A stretch of 64,000 nt of DNA from positions 51,673,386 to 51,737,385 of the forward strand of contig CM049322.1 of NCBI GenBank assembly GCA_026874595.1. Direction: 5' to 3'. How positions within the stretch are numbered: the first letter of the stretch is position 1; every line of letters begins with the position of its first letter. Source of the DNA: Sipunculus nudus. Taxonomy: Eukaryota; Annelida; Sipuncula; Golfingiida; Sipunculidae. The position numbers and the translations under genes are program-made. The notes beneath the pieces are model-generated. The model was not told where the DNA came from. It was given only the letters and a program-made list of their open reading frames with translations, and made no database searches. This document shows positions 25,901-34,954 of the stretch, one piece after another.

Positions 25901-28900
25901 TCTGAATTATTGCACTCAGTGATATATGTCTTTTATCAAACTCCAGAAAAGGTGTGAACGACTTAACCAGAGGAGTGCCAGGGAAATTACTTAACTGCAA
26001 TACCTGTTGCAATGACATTATTTTATTGGTATATATCTCAGAGGTGCCCTGATCTTATACTGTCACACAGTTTATAACAACAGACTGGGGGTGGGGTTCC
26101 CTTTTTCATCTCACTAGCCTGATTTGTTCATAAAACCATGTCAGTTTCATTTTGTGTTTCTGATTTCAAAATACTCAGACGTTATGCTGTTATGTGTAAT
26201 AGGTTTAATATCAAGGTTGCTACACCCTTCTGAATCTTTTTCATTAAGGTCATAAAATTTAAATATGAAAGAAAAGTTAGAAATTACAGTAAATAGGGAA
26301 CAAAATTATAATCTTTGAATGTCTGGCAGTTGGAATGATCTTTTAATCTGATATCCTGTTTCACTTTGGAAACAGATGCACTTGTAAATTGCACATGCAT
26401 TTGCCAAAGGTTTGTTTCTTCGTAGAAAATGACAACTGTCATTTGAGTAGTATAAGCTGTTATTTCGGGACCTAAATTTTCTTTAAATGGTTAGAGAAAA
26501 TCACAAAAAAATACATGGGATTTTAATCCAGGAAGTGTATGTTGCCTGATGCTCTAGTGCTTTAAAGGTTCAGAGAATATAAAAATAATTGATTGGGAAG
26601 AAAATGAAAATAATGTGCATATAATTTAACAAGAATTTCACAGGGATTGATCTTGAGTAAAATAAATATGCATAGCAAATTAATCTCCAAAGTGACATTT
26701 GTGAATTAAACTTCAGAATAATAGAACTTGCTTATCTGCTTATGCTGATAGGGGTTGATGTTCACAAGAATAAAATCAGAGTACCTGTTTATTTTAAATT
26801 GTCAGCTGATGACTGATTTATTGCTTTATCACCAGTTATTCCTCCACAACCTGTATTCTCTCTCTCTATCATTCCCTCTCTCTCTCTCTGTCCCTATATT
26901 TCTTTGTTTAATAGCAGAAAATTATAGAGGTGATATAGTGAAAGTCCGGAAATTAAGTTGAAATACGTCATGGAGATAAGTCATGGTTGTTGGTGAATTT
27001 ACCCTGTTACAAAATAGATGTCACAGATGAGAGGGTTTTAATTTCCAATATCGTGTTAGAAATTACAGATGTAAAAATATCTCTGCAAAATTTATCAGTT
27101 TATAGAGACATCAGTTACAGTAGGTGGAACATTTCACTTGATATCTGACATGTTGGTCGTTCTTGCTGCAGTCGTACCGCCGACACAGCGTATCAACGTA
27201 CGGCTCTTTCGACTATACACCCTCCACAGACTACATGGTAGGGTGTCTAACTATGAATAGCATGAGCATTGCATTGCCTCAGCGTTATCCCAGTGCCTGG
27301 TAGCCATAGCAACCGTGGTAGCCATAGTAACAAGTGCTGCCTCTGCTGCACGAGATGTTCTTGTTTCTGCTGCTGAAGTTCGCTGAAACTCGTGTTCGCA
27401 AGAGTTTCTCGTCTTAATGCTTGAAATTCCCCAAGCAGGACCTTGCCATCACATAAATAGCAAATGATTGGTGTTTCAGGCCCTTGTTCTGTGGCCATTA
27501 TCTGTATTGAATTTATGCATTTTGCATGTGTGCTGAGATTGCATGCTGTACAGGGCATGTCTTTTGTTATATGTTAATATACTGGTAAGTTTCTCAGGCT
27601 GGCCCATGAAACAATATTAAATTTCTTAATATAAAAATTAAGACTAAAATATTAATAGAAACTTTAAAAATTATTTGTGAGTTCAAATAAGTTTGTTTAT
27701 TATATTTTTATCTATCTGTACATTATCATTCTAAGGGGCGGAGGGGGGGGGGGAGGGTCAGGTGGAAGCCCTTCACATTTATTTGTACACTGAAATCTCT
27801 GGGTTTTAAATATGGCTTCCTCTTCAACTCCAAGTCCTTGAAAACATCATTTCATCAATTAAATTCATTACAATATTTGTATTTTGTACAGATATTAATT
27901 CTTACCATATTCTCTAGTTTTTCCAGAAAGTATGCCAAAACAGTCTTTGCATTTATTGAATCAAACTCTGAGCTGAGTCTTAATATATTCCAGCGTTATT
28001 TGTGAAACTGGTTTTGTGTAACATCTGGAAGGTTTAAATAACAGGAAAGGAGAGAAATATGGGCCAAACATGTTAAAATTGAGAACCAAATTCTTGGAAA
28101 TAAAAAAATTTTATGTAAAATTTATTTAATGCTTAAGTGTGTAACCCCTTAGTTTTTATTTTTGTCCAATCAGACCCATCTTCAAGCTGTCAGTCATAAC
28201 ACAAGGCATCTTAATTAGAGTCTGTAGATAATTTGTGAAGTTCCATTGTTAATGTGCATTATTTATCATTGGTATGATAACTTTGTGTTTACCATAGTCT
28301 TATAAAATCATTTTTCACAAATGTTTAATTACTCACTAGTGTGATGATTTAACAGTGTACGTAATTATTATTTGGTGTCTGTACAGTAGTTTTATCTGTG
28401 TTTGGTATATTTACAGCACTCATGTAGCCTGCAGGATTGTTTCAAGATGTTCACGCAGGAAGAGGTTCTAGATGGAGATGAACGACCTGTAAGTTACAAC
28501 CAGAGTTTCAATACATAGCAGGGATCATAATACTTTGAAATTATCACATTTCCTATGGAAAGGCGTTAATACATTTAATGTGCCTTAACACATTAAAAAT
28601 GCTTTTCAGCTAAGAATGCATCCTTCTATCATATCAATCTTTCTGTCACACTTGTTACTGGGAGGGTATTCAGCCTTCTTTGGGTAAAAAGACCTTACTA
28701 GCACAGTCCCTTATGCCCCACCACTTTGACCTTATTATGCAAGTAAACACCCAAATAAACACTCCTCCATGGATAAATTTCCATGTCTTTGATTACTTGA
28801 GCTGTTTATAAGACAAGAGTGACGTCACAAATATGTTGATTGTGTATGTATTTGATTGACAGATGTCATCTGATGGAATGAATTGCTTGATTAGATCTCA

Positions 28901-31900
28901 ACTCCGATGATAATTATATCACAATTTTATGAAGTGTTTTGTCATATTTTGAATGTCAGTACTATAGCTCCTGCAACCCTTGGACTAGAACATTTTATAC
29001 TGTCTCGTTTGTTTAAAAAAAATATCTTGGAAACAGATGCAGAGACGTGTACTAGTAAAGCTGTAATTATTCCTGTTTTCAGCAACTGCACTACTCATTA
29101 AGTTCATTATAAGACTTTATCCACATGTAAACTATAACTTTAAGGTTCTGTCAGACAGATTCTTTTCTCCATGTACTTGCAGCAATGTGAACAATGTAAG
29201 AAGAGGCAGCGCTGCACCAAGCGGTTCACGATCGAGAGGTTTCCCCGGATTCTTGTGCTTCGTATCCTTCACAGAAAAGATGTAAATTCAAAATTGAAAA
29301 ATTTTGGAAAATAATTTTCAGACCAACATGTTTAGTGATAAGTTAGTTTTGGGTGAAATATTGTGGTTGCCCTGATAACTGATTTTACAAATTTTTAAAT
29401 ATTTGCAGTTATATTGATATCACAAAAACTTTTTAACTCAGCTATTGTTTTAAACAGATAGCTGTCCATTGTGGACTCTAAGTGGAACAGTTAGTTGAAT
29501 CTAGTCACAATTTACCTTTGTCATATGTCTGGTAATGTAACAAATGTTTTGTCATACAGGTGAGAGTAAGTATTAAACAAAAAAGGGTTATGAATGGTTA
29601 GACTTATAAATAAAAAGGACTGAAAAGCACCAAAAAACACTGAAAAGGACCAAAAGACATCAAGATTATCTATTACTTCTACTAACAAGTGGCCTTAAAA
29701 GTACTTTTGATTCAATCTGGTACATATCAGCTTGCAAAATGTGTTAACTGAGATTGTCAACATAACAAAATTATAGACAACAGTGATCTGGCATGTGGTG
29801 ATTTTGTATGTAAAGTGACCACCAGGTGTCAGCACTGTATGATGCCGGCGACAGTTGATAATGTAATTTTCATGGTGGTGACAGTTGGCAGATTATTTTG
29901 ACAATTACGTAAATATTTGTACCAAATTTGACAAAATATTTACTGTAAGACCACCAATAGGTAGAAATAGGTGAGAATATTGGAGCATTTTTGGTCCTTT
30001 TTGGTGCTTTTTGGTCCTTTTCAGTTATTATTCTGACCAGTTTTGAAGTAGCGTATAGCTTAAAGCTGGCTATTCATCTACCTCTCCTGTAAAATGTTTA
30101 TGTAGTTTCTGTCTTTTCTTTGTTTATATAAGTAAACTGTGGGTTATTTCTGTTAAGAAAAGATCTTATAACATCTCTGTGATAGCAATATGAGCTTATT
30201 TGTCTACAAGCTGTTAGTTAACATGGCTCATCTGACAATATTGATAAATAATAAAACCATGTCACCTTAGGTGGTCGGTTGCATATGTCCGGAAGTTGTA
30301 AGGTCAGTAGTTGCAAACTGCCTTTTGCAAAACTGGTATGTTTGACCTGCCTCCAGATGATTTTGGGATATTTTATGTTTGTATTATTTTGGCTGGCATC
30401 CCACATGTCATAAACTCATGGCTATAAACAAAATAAAAATCCTGTGTGTTTCAGGATCTGTGTTTTCTGGCCCGTTTTCATAAAAGGTTCAAGGGATTTA
30501 TAATCATTATCTTCAGTATATCTCAGTGGAATATGTCTTCCGCATGTTGTCTGATTCTGTTTAATATCAAAGTGTAGCACTGTCTGTTAGAGTTGGGACC
30601 GATGATCGATTACAACTAATGATCCGTCGGCTGATACAGGTGATCCGATGATTGATCTTGCATTGCCAAATTTTTTTCACAAAGGTGAGGCCTTATAATG
30701 ACAGAAAGAACACTTTCATAAAATTTATGCGAACAAACTGTAGAACAATCTGTGTTCTACCAATAGATTCCCATCTAAGTGTACAATATATGCATGTAGG
30801 TTATAGCCTTTAGAATTATAAGATATACTGTGGTTGGCTTCATATTCGCGAGGCAGAAATTTCGCGATTTCTCCATTTTAAATGTTTCGCGAGGGTTTCA
30901 TTTTCGCGATCTCACCAGAACCTATATCAAATCTTTGGTAAATCCATACCTGTGTGTATTATAAAATGAAAATAAGTCATGAGTTCGTGATATTCTTCTC
31001 ATATAACGATAGACCCGTACACACAGCACAGGTAGTTTAGCTCAAATTTAAGGGAACGTTTTCCCGATACCTGCATGGATGTATCTTATTATAAAATTTC
31101 TTACTGTTCTAACCTATTCCCATACAAGTATTGGCTACACAAAATATGAAGGACACACTCAATTGGCCAGTTATTCCCGAGGGCTTCATTTTCGCGATTA
31201 TTTTCCAGTCGCGAATATCGCGAAATTAAAACCCTCGGGAACAAAAAGGCAACCACAGTATTAGCCAATATTAAGCCTGTATATCATTTGAGAGGATGTA
31301 CAGGTCTATATTTTAACAGTTATTTCATTCTTCTAGAGGACGACCAATGTTTACTGATGATTGGTCATGAAATTACAACTGATTCCCAATACTTCTAAAA
31401 AGAGGCTAATAATCGATCATCGGTTGCTGATATGTTGTTGATGATCGATTATAGTCAAGGAAGGAACTCCCAACACCAGTGTCTATGATGTTTGATAGCT
31501 GTATGTCTGTGTTGAGAAGTAGCTCGTGAGGATAATAAGAACACACAATAAAACATCTTGACTGATGTTTATTTTATTAATTATTTATTTCATTATAAAA
31601 TACTTAATACTGATTTGCTGAGCTATTGTCATGTGTTTTCATTATGAATAAGGTCGAAGAAACGCTAGTCAGAGAAATTAATTTAAATCAAGGCCAGTGT
31701 GACCTTGAACCTTTATGAAATGACCTTGACCCGTTGATTAGATCTGAAGAGATTCAGTCAGGAGAGGATACTTCGCTCCAAGCTGGACACTCCTGTAGAC
31801 TTCCCCATCTCTCAGCTCAACCTTTCTGATTATGCATCCAGTAGATCAGGTAAATGATGCTCTGACATATATATTTATATATAACAGTAGTAGGAATCGC

Positions 31901-32578
31901 TTGCTAAATCATGTCTATCTTACCAGAAATATGCTGTATAGAATAATACCTAAAATATTGACATCCTAAATTCAGCCAAACTTGTACATCACACTGAAAG
32001 GTCAAGGTTATGGCTGTGTTCTTGACACTTATTTGTTGCAAAAGGTTAAGTTTTAATGCTGTTGTGCTGTTTTGTGCCTCTTATATCTCTGACAGAATGA
32101 GAATATTTTTAGCGGAATAAAATTAGATCTTTGGATTTACAGACTTAATCATTTGTGATCAATTATGCAGCTGATTTAATCCATTATGAAGAAAAATGAC
32201 CAATCATTTATATAATCCAATAATTGGCACACTACTAGAAGTAATATGTATATGTATATATATAAATGTTATAGCCTCTATTCTGTACCACCTAAACATT
32301 AGATCCTTTCACATCACACTGGTGACATCTATCTGCAGCGACTGGTACTGACTGTTTGGGTCTAAATAAGAAACATATCTTGTAATATCTCAAATGAGAA
32401 ATTCAAGAAGAAACCATAAAGATAACCTTTTTAAATCTTTCCAAAATAATCTCTGATTTCTTTGTTATTGATAATGTTTACTTGTATAGATTTTAGTTTT
32501 AAAATATTGATATATATTAATATTGTTTATGATGTAAATATTATTGAAATAACAATTATATATATATAAACAATTATA

Positions 32579-32631
<53 letters not shown>

Positions 32632-34954
32632 TATTTGTATTCATTACATATATATCATTAATAAAATAACAATTGTGTGTGTGTATATATACACACACAT
32701 ACACAAGTGCCAATGTGATTGCAGGTGTTAATTTAGATTTAAAATATTGATATATTTGAATATTGTTTATAATGTATAGTATACTTTATTATAATAACAG
32801 TTGTATATGTATATGTATTAACGTAGGTGTTAATCCGGTGTACAACTTGTATGGCGTGTCTAACCACTCAGGGACTCCACTGTCAGGCCATTACACTGCA
32901 CACTGTAAACACCCGTACTCAGGAGAGTGGCACACGTTCGATGATCGCAGGTTTGTACATTCCAGAGAAATTCTATACAGAAGCATTCATTATTATGTCA
33001 GAATAGGGATGATACAATCCACTGAATGCTCTGTGCAATGAATTGCAACCCCTTGATTGATTTGGAATTGATTCATAACCTCTGAATGGGTTCAGTTAGA
33101 TTATTATTATTATTAGCCCTCAGCCCCTAGGCTGATGGGCTATTGTCATCACCCAAGCTGTCCGTCCGTCCATCCGTCCGGCGTCCGTTAACTTTTACCT
33201 TGTGAGCGGGATATCTTGAAAAGGATTCACCGTCAGAATTTTATTTCCTTGGTAAAGATGTATATCGACAAAATCTCGGTCAAGTTCGAAGATGGGTGAC
33301 CTTGACCTATTTTTCTACATTTTAGAGCTGATTATAGAAAAACACTTAGATGCTTATTACTCAGGAACCATTTGGTGGATTTTCACAAAACTTACTATGA
33401 TTATTAGGACTGATGGTCTGTACCTGCTTCACAAGTTTGGTGGCGCCACCTACAATTTCTGATTTTTAATGAATTTTTATCGGATTTTTCAACTTTGGGC
33501 TTGTGAGCGGGATATCTCTAAAAGGATTCACCGTAGGAATTTTATTTTTTCGGTGAAGATGTATATTGACAAAATCTTGGTCAAGTTCGAAGATGGGTGA
33601 CCTTGACCTATTTTTCTACGTTTTAGAGCTGATTATAGAAAAAACATTTAGAAGCTTATTTCTCAGAAACCATTGGGTGGATTTTCACAATTTTTACTAT
33701 GCTCATAGGGACTGATGGTCTGTAACTGCTGCACAAGTTTGGGGGCGCCACCTGCAATTTCTGATTTTTAATGAATTTTTCTTGGATTTTTCAACTTTGG
33801 GCTTGTGAGCGGGATATCTCTAAAAGGATTCACAAGAGGAATTTTATTTCTTTGGTGAAGACGTATATCTACAAAATCTCGGTCAAGTTCGAAGATGGGT
33901 GACCTTGACCTACTTTTCAAGGTCACAGAGCTTATAATAGAATAAAACTTAGAAGCTTATTTTTCAGGAAGCATTTGGTGGATTGTTATGAATCATGGTA
34001 CATACCTCTGCATTTAAAATTTATAACTGAGACATGTACAGATATACATCCATGTGAGAACAGATATTTAGTACTTGTTACTGTTACCACCTCTAAACAC
34101 TGTTGTTTTGGCTGAGGGCTTTTGTCAGCTTCTGCTGATATTCTAGTTTTGCATTTACCATCCCAAAGCCCTCAGTGAGTTATCAACTTTGTCTGTCAGA
34201 GCACACTGCAGTGTCGAGACTGTTTCTTGTGTATGTGCTCTAGACCTAGTTTCAGTGTTGCCAGTAACTGGACATTCCCATAGAACAGAAATGATGGCAG
34301 TAAAAGAGGGCATGCCACATTGTTCCTTCACTTTCTAAAATCAACTTGCATACAAAGTGGTAACATATTTGTGATAATTTAAAAAAAAGTCTGAACTTTT
34401 CTACTGAAGTAAAAATTAATCAAGAATTGAGTCAAAGGTAAGGAATCAATTAATTGAATCAATTCAGAGGCCCCTCACAATTTACAGGCCTAATAAGAAA
34501 TATATGGGGATTGGTATGTTCAAAATGACTGTGTAAAAAAAACTAATATAATCACATTCCCGAAACTCTTAGGGTTTGCCAGATAAGGTTGTCTCAGGAA
34601 CAGCAGAAAGTATGGATAATTGGGATGTGATGGCAAGTGCTTGAGTTCCTGCACAATATATTGATTATTTTAATATCACAATATATCCCAATTAACAAAT
34701 TTTATATTGTCATGATGTAAAAAAAAATGATGTCATCCCTATCCTAATTACCACACATTCTAACTACAATTTATCACCACTTATTTCATAATTCTGGCTC
34801 TGCATTGATTAAACTGCTGCTTATCTTTTATCTTGCTATATTTTGACCACATTGACTATTTTATTTCAGGGTGATCAGCTGTTCGGAGCCCAAAGGAGGA
34901 AGAGAAGCATACGTGTTGTTCTACGAGTTGGCAAGCCAACCCTCAAGGTTATAG
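10070..34954 (+). CDS. USP2: ubiquitin carboxyl-terminal hydrolase 2 (USP2), whole gene, 13 coding exons
   Basis: Cysteine protease that removes ubiquitin from substrates; vertebrate USP2 acts on cyclin D1, MDM2 and clock proteins. Exons: 10070-10936, 20202-20285, 21551-21677, 22917-23043, 23879-23998, 24834-24898, 25441-25544, 27172-27237, 28417-28488, 29183-29261, 31742-31849, 32827-32950, 34870-34954. They total 2028 nt and all phases match, giving 675 residues (human long form 605). Residues 1-289 are a disordered Ser/Thr/Arg/Gly-rich tail; about 309-671 is the USP domain. The Cys box has catalytic C318, the QQDAQE box follows, zinc ligands are C476/C479 and C546/C549, the His box has H628, and D645 in WHTFDD is the third triad residue. 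The C-terminus ASQPSRL resembles ASPPSRM of vertebrate USP2, which favours USP2 over USP21. The gene is convergent with the minus-strand adhesion gene. Confidence 0.93.
10952..13566 (+). mobile_element. Helentron/HINE-like element, copy 1 of family A
   Basis: The left end is an imperfect palindrome (10952-10982) built on TAGCTCAGCTGAC and its reverse complement, after a run of T. GTCCGTCC repeats follow at 11003-11038, then two diverged units of roughly 670 bp (about 11050-11700 and 11720-12340) and a tail. Near the right end CAGCTGAGC repeats the palindrome arm inverted, followed by a GACC-CATA-GGTC hairpin and CCCTTG just before TTTT. No protein is encoded. A second copy lies at 40434-47076. 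Rolling-circle ancestry is inferred from structure. Confidence 0.7.
13567..14585. other. intron 1 stretch, no gene
   Basis: AT-rich sequence. At 13810-14160 many GTGCACC/GCACCTG-like words suggest a degraded repeat, but ends with a target duplication could not be fixed. Confidence 0.4.
14586..16734. repeat. 39/40-bp higher-order minisatellite
   Basis: Tandem units share GATACATCTATCCTTATTAT. Type A units are 40 bp with ACACATACCAT; type B units are 39 bp with ACATATTCCAG. From about 15140 the order is A, A with CTGTCC replacing CTATCC, then B repeated; this block occurs four times with 12, 8, 6 and 6 B units (block spacings 548, 392, 314 and 314 bp). The region before 15140 is A-type only and decays leftward to about 14586. 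Remnants continue at 19612-19770, so the array was split by an insertion. Long ORFs on both strands arise only because 39 is divisible by 3. Confidence 0.95.
16735..19611. mobile_element. TIR element (PIF/Harbinger-like MITE) inserted in the minisatellite
   Basis: The left end, AGGTGCTTTTCCATTAGTGC, is matched at the right end by the reverse complement of GCACTTATGTAAAATCACCT, with similarity running on for about 40 bp. The direct trinucleotide TTA flanks both sides (16732-16734 and 19612-19614), and the minisatellite resumes in register outside. TWA duplications are typical of PIF/Harbinger. Its own sequence is about 650 bp, rich in GTAGTC/TACGCAT words; a 2.2-kb rolling-circle-like element is nested inside. 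No transposase is seen. Confidence 0.75.
16890..19116 (+). mobile_element. Helentron/HINE-like element, family B, about 12 tandem units
   Basis: The left end is an imperfect palindrome (16890-16922) made of ATATGCCCCCGCC and GGCCGGGGCATAT, then GTCCGTCC. The core has about 12 units of 160-185 bp, each with a CAATGCCTGCAGATAT-like word (near 16985, 17153, 17328 and so on to 18920). Near the right end GGCGGGGGCAT repeats the palindrome arm inverted, followed by the perfect hairpin GTGTCG-TTC-CGACAC and ATCTAG before TTTTT. Hairpin plus CTAG is the canonical 3' terminus of rolling-circle transposons. No coding sequence is seen. Confidence 0.78.
19612..19770. repeat. right remnant of the 39/40-bp minisatellite
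   Basis: Units with ACACATACCATGATACATCT continue directly after the inserted element and then decay. Confidence 0.8.
19915..20201 (+). other. USP2: candidate alternative 5' exon region for a short USP2 isoform
   Basis: A strong acceptor with a T-rich tract (ATTTACAG) ends at 19914. From there the sequence runs into exon 2 with no donor needed. An ATG at 20172 is in frame with exon 2 and adds [10 protein letters not shown] ahead of its first residue; an earlier in-frame ATG lies at 20088. Using 20172 would give about 396 residues, close to the short vertebrate isoform USP2-45. Stops in the frame before 20088 show that the beginning would be UTR. Confidence 0.4.
20202..20285 (+). CDS. USP2: USP2 coding exon 2 (start of USP domain)
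   Basis: 28 codons, phase 0 on both sides, ending [11 protein letters not shown], the run that precedes the catalytic Cys. The donor is GTAAGT. The acceptor at 20201 has a poor local pyrimidine tract, in line with optional use as an internal exon against read-in from 19915. Confidence 0.9.
21551..21677 (+). CDS. USP2: USP2 coding exon 3 (catalytic Cys box)
   Basis: Begins [19 protein letters not shown]; the first residue is catalytic Cys318. The exon leaves 1 nt before donor GTCAGT, after GALVQ. Splitting the Cys box between T and C is a neat phase-0 junction. Confidence 0.93.
21840..22022 (-). mobile_element. tRNA-derived SINE, minus strand
   Basis: Read on the minus strand it begins GGGGCCTGGACAGTCGAGG, has a B-box-like GTTTGATCCCC, then GGGTGGTGGTTTTCTC, which resembles the conserved central domains of metazoan tRNA-SINEs. 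It lies in intron 3. The 3' boundary near 21840 is approximate. Confidence 0.55.
22917..23043 (+). CDS. USP2: USP2 coding exon 4
   Basis: Acceptor TTCTTACAG; reads [15 protein letters not shown] through KFAPTFTGY and leaves 2 nt before donor GTAAGT. FTGY joins directly to NQQDAQE, as in USP2 orthologues. Confidence 0.92.
23879..23998 (+). CDS. USP2: USP2 coding exon 5 (QQDAQE box)
   Basis: Acceptor CTGTTGCAG. Reads [19 protein letters not shown] and then an acidic loop, DDDED. Orthologues usually have F where this has L after QE. The donor GTTAGT is weak at position +3. Confidence 0.92.
24005..24700. repeat. degenerate minisatellite in intron 5
   Basis: Short units built on ACACCTGTAYTACATCTAC, about 18-20 bp with double-length variants, begin only a few bases after the exon 5 donor and extend for about 700 bp. 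Repetitive ORFs here are artefacts. Confidence 0.8.
24834..24898 (+). CDS. USP2: USP2 coding exon 6
   Basis: 65 nt, reads [20 protein letters not shown] between acceptor CTTTCAG and donor GTAAGT. The WxxYL pattern matches the stretch before DIFVGQL in USP2. Confidence 0.9.
25441..25544 (+). CDS. USP2: USP2 coding exon 7 (first zinc knuckle)
   Basis: Reads [20 protein letters not shown] to [13 protein letters not shown], ending at a codon boundary. CTEC (C476, C479) supplies two zinc ligands. Donor GTGAGT. Confidence 0.94.
27172..27237 (+). CDS. USP2: USP2 coding exon 8, 22-codon cassette
   Basis: 66 nt, phase 0 on both sides, acceptor CTTGCTGCAG and donor GTAGGG. It adds 22 residues (499-520) beginning [13 protein letters not shown] between DLSLPIKK and HSCSLQDC, where human USP2 runs straight through. 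RRHSVS is a basophilic kinase-type site, and Ser, Thr and Tyr are abundant. It may be an optional exon, since skipping keeps the frame. Inclusion in the mRNA is inferred. Confidence 0.6.
27247..27558 (-). pseudogene. possible PHD-like retroelement fragment
   Basis: A 103-codon ORF on the minus strand starts [14 protein letters not shown] and later has ICYLC, giving C-x2-C, H-x2-C and C-x2-C spacing as in the C-terminal half of a PHD finger. A Gln/Leu-rich stretch follows. Such fingers occur in ORF1 proteins of some invertebrate retroelements. It is embedded in a USP2 intron and antisense, so a relic is likelier than a gene. Confidence 0.3.
28417..28488 (+). CDS. USP2: USP2 coding exon 9
   Basis: 24 codons, [20 protein letters not shown] to DERP, phase 0 on both sides; EEVLDGDE is strongly conserved in USP2 and USP21. 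Donor GTAAGT. Confidence 0.93.
29183..29261 (+). CDS. USP2: USP2 coding exon 10 (second zinc knuckle)
   Basis: Reads [15 protein letters not shown] to FPRILVL and leaves 1 nt (C of His). CEQC (C546, C549) completes the zinc site. The donor, GTATCC, departs from consensus at +4 to +6. Confidence 0.9.
29596..30038. mobile_element. MITE-like inverted-repeat element, 443 bp
   Basis: The left end, GGTTAGACTTATAA, is followed by GGACTGAAAAGCACC; the right end read inverted begins GGTCAGAATAATAA and has GGACCAAAAAGCACC. The imperfect inverted ends are about 40 bp. No convincing target duplication was found, so the superfamily is open. Intron 10 of USP2. Confidence 0.5.
30827..31259. mobile_element. 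TTCGCGA-rich MITE, 433 bp
   Basis: The ends, ACTGTGGTTGGCTT and its inverted counterpart AAGGCAACCACAGT, are flanked by AT on both sides (30825-30826, 31260-31261). Inside, TTCGCGA words recur at both ends. An AT duplication is seen in ISL2EU-type elements, but two bases are weak proof. No coding capacity. Confidence 0.65.
31742..31849 (+). CDS. USP2: USP2 coding exon 11
   Basis: Completes [17 protein letters not shown] and continues [18 protein letters not shown]. The acceptor GATTAG lacks a good pyrimidine tract; HLKRFS is invariant in USPs, which fixes the junction. Donor GTAAAT. Confidence 0.9.
32585..32625. repeat. AT microsatellite in intron 11
   Basis: An uninterrupted AT run inside a wider AT- and GT-repeat zone (32560-32705). 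Confidence 0.9.
32827..32950 (+). CDS. USP2: USP2 coding exon 12 (catalytic His and Asp)
   Basis: Reads [20 protein letters not shown], then HYTAHC with catalytic His628, then GEWHTFDDR with D645. Human USP2 has Asn where this has D645; Asp is the more common USP residue. Acceptor ACGTAG, donor GTTTGT. Confidence 0.94.
33114..34146 (+). mobile_element. Helentron/HINE-like element, family C
   Basis: The left palindrome (33114-33142) joins TAGCCCTCAGCC to GGCTGATGGGCTA, followed by GTCCGTCC. The core is about three units of some 300 bp, each with GTGAGCGGGATATCT (near 33203, 33502, 33805). Near the right end GGCTGAGGGCTT repeats the arm inverted, then the hairpin CAGC-TTCT-GCTG and ATATTCTAG before TTTT. 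Lies in intron 12 of USP2. Confidence 0.75.
34870..34954 (+). CDS. USP2: USP2 coding exon 13 (terminal)
   Basis: Acceptor TTATTTCAG; reads [20 protein letters not shown] to ASQPSRL and TAG at 34952-34954. AYVLFYE is the conserved last strand of the USP fold. Confidence 0.94.

Noticed and set aside
32465..32713. 82-codon Tyr/Ile-rich ORF
   Set aside because: It is a translation of the AT microsatellite.
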